Origin: Brevibacterium yomogidense
Lineage (GTDB): Bacteria; Actinomycetota; Actinomycetes; Actinomycetales; Brevibacteriaceae
Direction: 5' to 3'
Length of the DNA stretch: 64,000 nt
Assembly: GCF_900163715.1 (NCBI RefSeq)
Contig: NZ_FWFF01000005.1
Location: 1-64,000 of the forward strand
Numbering within the stretch: the stretch's first letter is position 1; each line of letters begins with the position of its first letter. Made by a program: the position numbers and the translations under genes. Positions 60,310-64,000 of this stretch are shown here, piece by piece. Below the pieces are notes generated by a model. The model was not told the origin of the DNA and did no database searches. It worked only from the letters and a program-made list of their open reading frames with translations.

Positions 60310-62597
60310 GGCGTGCATTCGCCGCGGTGTGGGCCGTCGTCCTCATCCTCGCGCTGACTGTCGCACCTGCCGCGGCGTCTACGGCACAGGCTGCCTCGTT
60401 ACCGGCACCGTCTGCCTCGTCTCCGGCACCGTCAGCATCGTCACCGCAGGCAGACTCCTCACATCTGGCAGCCGGGACGCCGTCGGAGGAGCCCGTCCCC
60501 GAGCAGGAGGAGGCGAGCGCCCACCCCGTCGTCCTCCTGGGCTTCGCCGGTCTGACCTTCGAGGACCTCGATCCGAACCGGACGCCGAACCTGTGGCGGC
60601 TCATCGACGAGAGCGCGGTCGGCTCGCTCACTCCCCGTTCCGTGCGCGACACCAGCTGCGCTGCCGACGGATGGCTCGCGCTGAGCTCCGGACGGCGCGC
60701 CGCGGATGAGCCCCGGCCCACGTGCCGCGTGCTGCAGGAGCCGATCGGCGGGTGGGTGCCCGACTGGGATGTGTACCTGGACCAGGCCGCGGAGGACAAC
60801 TACACGCCGTCGGTCGGCACCCTCACGGAGACGGCGGAGAAGGCCGGCGCCCGCATCACCGGGATCGGCCCCGGCGCTGCGATCGGCACCGCTCAGCCGG
60901 ACGGGCGCACCCAGGACTGGCAGCCGCTGCGCGAGTCCGGTGAGCTGGGCGAGCAGGTGACGTCGGCCTCGGGGACGGCGGACATCGTGCTCGTCGACCT
61001 CGGCAGCGTGTACTCGCCCGGGCAGTCCGTCGCGGGCATCGATGCGGCCGTCGGCGAGGTCCTCGCTGCGACCGACGAACTCCCCGCAGGCCAGGCTCCC
61101 ACCCTCATCGCCGCGTCGATCGCCGATGCCCGCACCGATGATTCCCGGATGCAGTTCGCCGCCGTGCGCGGAGGGGTCGGGGCCGGTGGGCCGATGGGCG
61201 GAGAGGGAACGTCACAGCTGCTGACGTCGTCGTCCACGCGGCAGCCCGGCCTCCTGCAGGTCACGGACCTCACCCCCACGCTCCTCGCGTCTGCGGGCGT
61301 CACCGGAGCCGGCGGGTTCGCGGGCGCGCCGCTGTCGTTCGTCGACGGCCCCGCAGATGCTGCGAGCAAGCAGCAGCGGATGCTCGATCGGCAGACCGCG
61401 GTCCTCACCCAGGAGAACGTCTCCGCTTGGTTCTACGCCGCGTGGGGGATCCTCCTCACGGGACTGCTCGTGACGTGCACCGTGATCGTCAAGCGGCGCG
61501 GACTGCGGCGGGCGGCGAACATCATGAGGGTCGGCGGACTGCTAGGCGCCGCGCTGCCCATCTCCACGTTCCTCGTGAACGTGCTGCCGTGGGAGCGGTG
61601 GCCGTCCGCGGACGTCGCGATGCTGGGCGGGGTGACCGGGTGGGCTATCGTGCTCACCGCGCTCGGGCTGCTGGGCCCGTGGCGGAGGCTGCCGGCCGGC
61701 CCGCTGGGATTCATCGCCGCCACGACCGTCGGGGTGCTCGCCGTCGACGTCAGCACCGGGTCGTCTCTGCAGATGTCGACGCTGCTCGGAGAGCCCCTGC
61801 TCATCGCGTCGCGGTTCTACGGGATCGGCAACTCGGCGCTCGCGCTGTACTGCACCGCTCTGCTGGTGGGCCTGGGCGTCGTCTGCTCCTGGATGCGACG
61901 GCGCTGGTCGATCACTGCGGTGGTCGCCGTGGCGGTGCTGGCCTCGTGCGTGCTGCTCGCGACCCCGGGGCTGGGCACCAAGTTCGGTTCCGTGCCCACG
62001 CTCCTCCTGGGCACCGCAGTCTTCGCGGTCACCGCCGCGGGTGTGACGATGTCGTGGAAGCGCCTCCTGCTGATCGGCGGCGGTGGAGCGGCGGGGCTCA
62101 TGCTGCTCGTGCTGTTCCTCGACTGGCTGCGCCCCACGGACCAGCGGACCCACTTCGGGAACTTCTTCGACTCGATCCTCACCGGTGAGGCGGGCGCTGT
62201 GCTCCTGCGGAAGATCGGCATGAACATCGACATCCTGACCCAGAGCTGGGCGACGGTGCTCCTGCCGTTCGTGCTGGCGGCGATCCTGTGGGCAGCCATC
62301 TCCCCGGATCGCTTCCGCATCCCCCTGCTGGGCGAGTGGTACCGGGACATGCCGCTGCTGCGGACCTCCATCATCTCCCTGGCCGTGCTGCTGACCGTGG
62401 GCACGTTCATCAACGATTCCGGCATCGTGGTGCCGGCGGTCGGCATCCTCTTCCTCATGCCGGCCCTCACCCACCTCGTGGGGACGAAGGCGAAGGACCA
62501 GCCGAAGGCTCAGGCTCAGGGTCAAGCTCAGCCCCAGCCGGGGGCGCAGGCTCAATCCCAGGCTCATCCCCGGCCGGGGACGCCGCCTCAGCCGTAG
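60306..62597 (+). CDS. Polytopic membrane protein with alkaline-phosphatase-like outer domain, FYGxGN family, paralogue 2
   Basis: 763 aa, same layout as the gene before it: signal peptide (1-30), Ala/Pro/Ser repeats (PAPSASS), phosphatase-like region with VVLLGFAGLTFEDL, PNLWRLIDES, DGWLALSSGRR and SSSTRQPGLLQVTDLTPTLLA, then about nine membrane helices. Shared membrane motifs: RFYGIGN (FYG at 504-506), TKFGSVP, DWLRPTDQRTHFGNFF (His616), INDSGIVVPAVG. ATG overlaps the paralogue stop (ATGA), so the two are made together and may form a heterodimer, most likely at the envelope. C-terminal tail is a Gln/Ala/Pro repeat. Function unknown; the two paralogues are clearly diverged. Confidence 0.8.
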   Translation: MRRAFAAVWAVVLILALTVAPAAASTAQAASLPAPSASSPAPSASSPQADSSHLAAGTPSEEPVPEQEEASAHPVVLLGFAGLTFEDLDPNRTPNLWRLIDESAVGSLTPRSVRDTSCAADGWLALSSGRRAADEPRPTCRVLQEPIGGWVPDWDVYLDQAAEDNYTPSVGTLTETAEKAGARITGIGPGAAIGTAQPDGRTQDWQPLRESGELGEQVTSASGTADIVLVDLGSVYSPGQSVAGIDAAVGEVLAATDELPAGQAPTLIAASIADARTDDSRMQFAAVRGGVGAGGPMGGEGTSQLLTSSSTRQPGLLQVTDLTPTLLASAGVTGAGGFAGAPLSFVDGPADAASKQQRMLDRQTAVLTQENVSAWFYAAWGILLTGLLVTCTVIVKRRGLRRAANIMRVGGLLGAALPISTFLVNVLPWERWPSADVAMLGGVTGWAIVLTALGLLGPWRRLPAGPLGFIAATTVGVLAVDVSTGSSLQMSTLLGEPLLIASRFYGIGNSALALYCTALLVGLGVVCSWMRRRWSITAVVAVAVLASCVLLATPGLGTKFGSVPTLLLGTAVFAVTAAGVTMSWKRLLLIGGGGAAGLMLLVLFLDWLRPTDQRTHFGNFFDSILTGEAGAVLLRKIGMNIDILTQSWATVLLPFVLAAILWAAISPDRFRIPLLGEWYRDMPLLRTSIISLAVLLTVGTFINDSGIVVPAVGILFLMPALTHLVGTKAKDQPKAQAQGQAQPQPGAQAQSQAHPRPGTPPQP

Positions 62598-62677
62598 GCT
62601 CAATCCCAGGCTCACCGTCCCGTCGATCCAGCACCCTCCATCGACGGCGGTATGTGCCCGCACCATGCTCCGTCGAG

Positions 62678-62725
62678 CCGACGATCCTGCACACGAGTCG
62701 GCCCAGAAGTGTGCAGGAGCGTCGA
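62678..62725. repeat. 17-bp imperfect inverted repeat (hairpin)
   Basis: CCGACGATCCTGCACAC (62678-62694) pairs with GTGTGCAGGAGCGTCGA (62709-62725); one G-U and one mismatch, 14-base loop. About 80 bp after the paralogue 2 stop. Confidence 0.8.
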
Positions 62726-62895
62726 GTGGATGTGCAGAACTGACGGGTGGTCGCCCCTGCATGAGCGGTGCTCGCCCCACGGCGACGGGCGAGCCTCCGT
62801 TCGAGTTCGAGTGAGTACAAACCGGCCCCGCCCGCGAGAGATCAGGACCAGGTTGCACTCACTCGATCACGGCACCGGGGCTGGGCCACGCTGCC

Positions 62896-62943
62896 CACAC
62901 ACAACGCCGCTCACACACAAGACCGCCCACACACAACGCAGGA
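62896..62943. repeat. Three 16-bp tandem repeats
   Basis: CACACACAA starts at 62896, 62912 and 62928, each followed by a GC-rich seven-base spacer with slight differences; the third runs into the terminator hairpin. Confidence 0.8.
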
Positions 62944-62969
62944 CCCGCACGATTCCGTGCGGGTCCTGC
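62938..62969. terminator. Intrinsic terminator between convergent genes
   Basis: GCAGGACCCGCACG and its exact complement with loop ATTC, a perfect 14-bp stem, followed on the plus strand by ATCGTTCTC. Likely ends both the plus-strand membrane-protein operon and the minus-strand surface-protein gene. Confidence 0.85.
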
Positions 62970-63059
62970 ATCGTTCTCAGAGCCGAAGCCCCCGACTATC
63001 CGTCAGCTCTCTGGCAGGGCCTCCATCAGCACCCCACCAGAGTCTCTGTCAGCACCTCG

Positions 63060-64000
63060 TCAGAGGCCCTTGCCGCGCTTGCGGCTGGCGGCCAGTGCTG
63101 CGCCGCCCGCTGCGACGAGCGCCGCCGCGAGGCCCAGGATGCCGCCCAGCTCTGCGCCGGTGCGGGGCAGGTCACCGTTGCCGTCGTCACGGGCATCGTC
63201 GTCGCGGCCGTCATCACCGTTTCCGCCGCCGTCACTGCCGCTGCCGTCGTCGCCGTTGTCGTTCCCACCGTTGTCGTCGTCCCGGCCGTCATCGCCATCG
63301 CCGCCGCCGTCGCTGCCGCCGTCAGCGTCCTCGTCTCCGTCGCTTCCGCCGTCGGATCCGTTGTCATCGTCGTCCTCGCCCGGCTGGGCGTCGGTGACGG
63401 TGACCGTGAGGTCCAGTGACCGGCTGACGGGCAGCGGATTGTCATCCCACCACGCGTGCTCCGGATCCGCGATGAGCGTCGCGGTGACCGTGTGCTCGCC
63501 GGTCTCCACGTCGTCGCCGGCTGCGACGGTGAGTTCACTCTCCGTCGTGCCCTCTGCGATCGCCTCGAGCACTGCGGACTCCACGGTCGTGGCGTTCGCG
63601 GCTGTGAACGCGTCCTCGACTCCTGCCAGGTCGGCGGTGAAGCCCTCCGGCAGCTCGAGCGCCAGGCTGAAGGGGCCGTCGATATCCCGCGCGGCCTCAG
63701 TCATGAAGGTGAGCCCGACGTCGCCGCCCTGCTCGACCTCGATCTCCTCGCCACCATCAGCGCCGCCCTCATAGCCGAAGGACGCTTCGAGGTCCTCCGT
63801 GTTGATGACGTCGAGCGCGAAGTCCGCCTGCCGCTCCTGCGGGTCCCCTTCGACGACCTCGCGCGTCTCGAAGTAGTTCTCCCAGACCTCGAAGTCGGTG
63901 ATGCCCGACTGCTGGAACTCGCCGTTCGCGAAGGCCGCGAAGTTGTCGCCGCCAGCGGCCAGGAAGCTCAGCGTCGCCACGCGGTACTCCGCGTTCGGAT
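63060..64000 (-). CDS. LPXTG-type surface protein, C-terminal part of a 5'-nucleotidase-like protein (5' end off window)
   Basis: Partial gene; the frame continues past the window edge (PNAEYRVATL at the cut end). The visible N-terminal segment EYRVATLSFLAAGGDNFAAF matches the 5'-nucleotidase C-terminal domain, so the missing part probably holds the metallophosphatase domain. An immunoglobulin-like or beta-rich spacer follows, then about 75 residues rich in Asp, Gly, Ser and Asn, and a sorting signal LPRTG (63156-63170), a hydrophobic stretch and RKRGKGL. It would be a sortase-anchored nucleotidase, able to feed external nucleosides to the importer encoded earlier in the window; that link is inference. 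Confidence 0.82.
   Translation of the reverse strand, partial: PNAEYRVATLSFLAAGGDNFAAFANGEFQQSGITDFEVWENYFETREVVEGDPQERQADFALDVINTEDLEASFGYEGGADGGEEIEVEQGGDVGLTFMTEAARDIDGPFSLALELPEGFTADLAGVEDAFTAANATTVESAVLEAIAEGTTESELTVAAGDDVETGEHTVTATLIADPEHAWWDDNPLPVSRSLDLTVTVTDAQPGEDDDDNGSDGGSDGDEDADGGSDGGGDGDDGRDDDNGGNDNGDDGSGSDGGGNGDDGRDDDARDDGNGDLPRTGAELGGILGLAAALVAAGGAALAASRKRGKGL

Larger units (their letters stand above)
62598..63059. other. Gene-free, hairpin- and repeat-rich intergenic region
   Basis: No supportable ORF. In order it holds a long hairpin (62678-62725), a second hairpin with eight-base arms GCTCGCCC/GGGCGAGC (62770-62794), a pair of distant arms CGAGTGAGT (62808-62816) and ACTCACTCG (62857-62865), three 16-bp repeats, and a strong terminator hairpin (62938-62969). 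It lies between two convergent genes, so part of it may be bidirectional termination; a structured small RNA is possible. Confidence 0.6.

Noticed and set aside
62896-62943. Possible CRISPR-like array
   Set aside because: Only three 9-base cores with seven-base gaps; far too short for repeats and spacers.
1-64000. tRNA, rRNA, insertion sequence or integrase genes
   Set aside because: None seen: no transposase or integrase motifs, and no tRNA-like cloverleaf noticed by eye. A tRNAscan or covariance search would be the decisive test.

Overview
The window is a dense, high-GC bacterial chromosome segment from an actinobacterium, most likely Micrococcales and Brevibacterium-like. The genus is inference; no rRNA or tRNA gene is present to anchor it. 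Supporting signs are GC-rich third codon positions, frequent GTG starts (and a TTG start for rplM), ATGA/GTGA gene overlaps, many promoters that place the start codon at the transcription start, a DUF222/HNH (13E12-type) gene, an alanine racemase-TsaE fusion and an LPXTG-type surface protein.

Layout. 1-3.1 kb: large Ski2-like SF2 helicase, cut off from whatever lies upstream. 3.5-17.5 kb: nucleoside uptake and salvage. Purine nucleoside phosphorylase and a phosphopentomutase-type mutase lie on the plus strand. On the minus strand is a long run of BMP lipoprotein, ABC ATPase, two permeases, cytidine deaminase, thymidine phosphorylase, deoxyribose-phosphate aldolase and a ZapE-like ATPase. A small repressor/membrane-protein pair with a striking three-dyad operator is embedded in it. 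17.7-30 kb: MarR regulator, phosphoribosylanthranilate isomerase, Uup-type ABC-F, HAD hydrolase, a Phd/VapC toxin-antitoxin pair, ispE, rsmA, a THUMP-like methyltransferase, a tandem rhodanese, a NagZ-type lipoprotein and an N-terminally short ArsR regulator. 29.5-38 kb: CMD/AhpD-type protein with an FAD/NAD(P)-binding partner, a YbdK-type glutamate-cysteine ligase, a 1016-residue DUF222/HNH protein under an apparent LexA box, and a small membrane protein.

38-49.5 kb: minus-strand housekeeping genes. NAD(P)HX repair, alr-tsaE fusion, tsaB, rimI, an AHSA1-like protein, tsaD and a Nudix hydrolase form a t6A-modification/wall-precursor group; an M20 amidohydrolase, acpS and glmS follow. 49.5-51.9 kb: a four-gene overlapping operon of a TetR regulator, two small multidrug-resistance proteins and an ACR3/BASS-type carrier. 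52-57.6 kb: pantothenate kinase, an ABC exporter, glmM, and rpsI/rplM. 57.8-62.6 kb: two tandem paralogous membrane proteins with a degenerate alkaline-phosphatase-like outer domain and a conserved FYG(L/I)GN membrane motif; these are the least explained genes here. 62.6-63.06 kb is gene-free but rich in hairpins and repeats. The window ends inside a minus-strand LPXTG-anchored 5'-nucleotidase-like protein.

Two patterns run through the window. At least fifteen genes have a TANNNT hexamer ending 6-8 nt before the start codon (predicted leaderless mRNAs). Many genes carry short, frame-preserving tandem repeats (15-18 bp units) at their ends or in loops.
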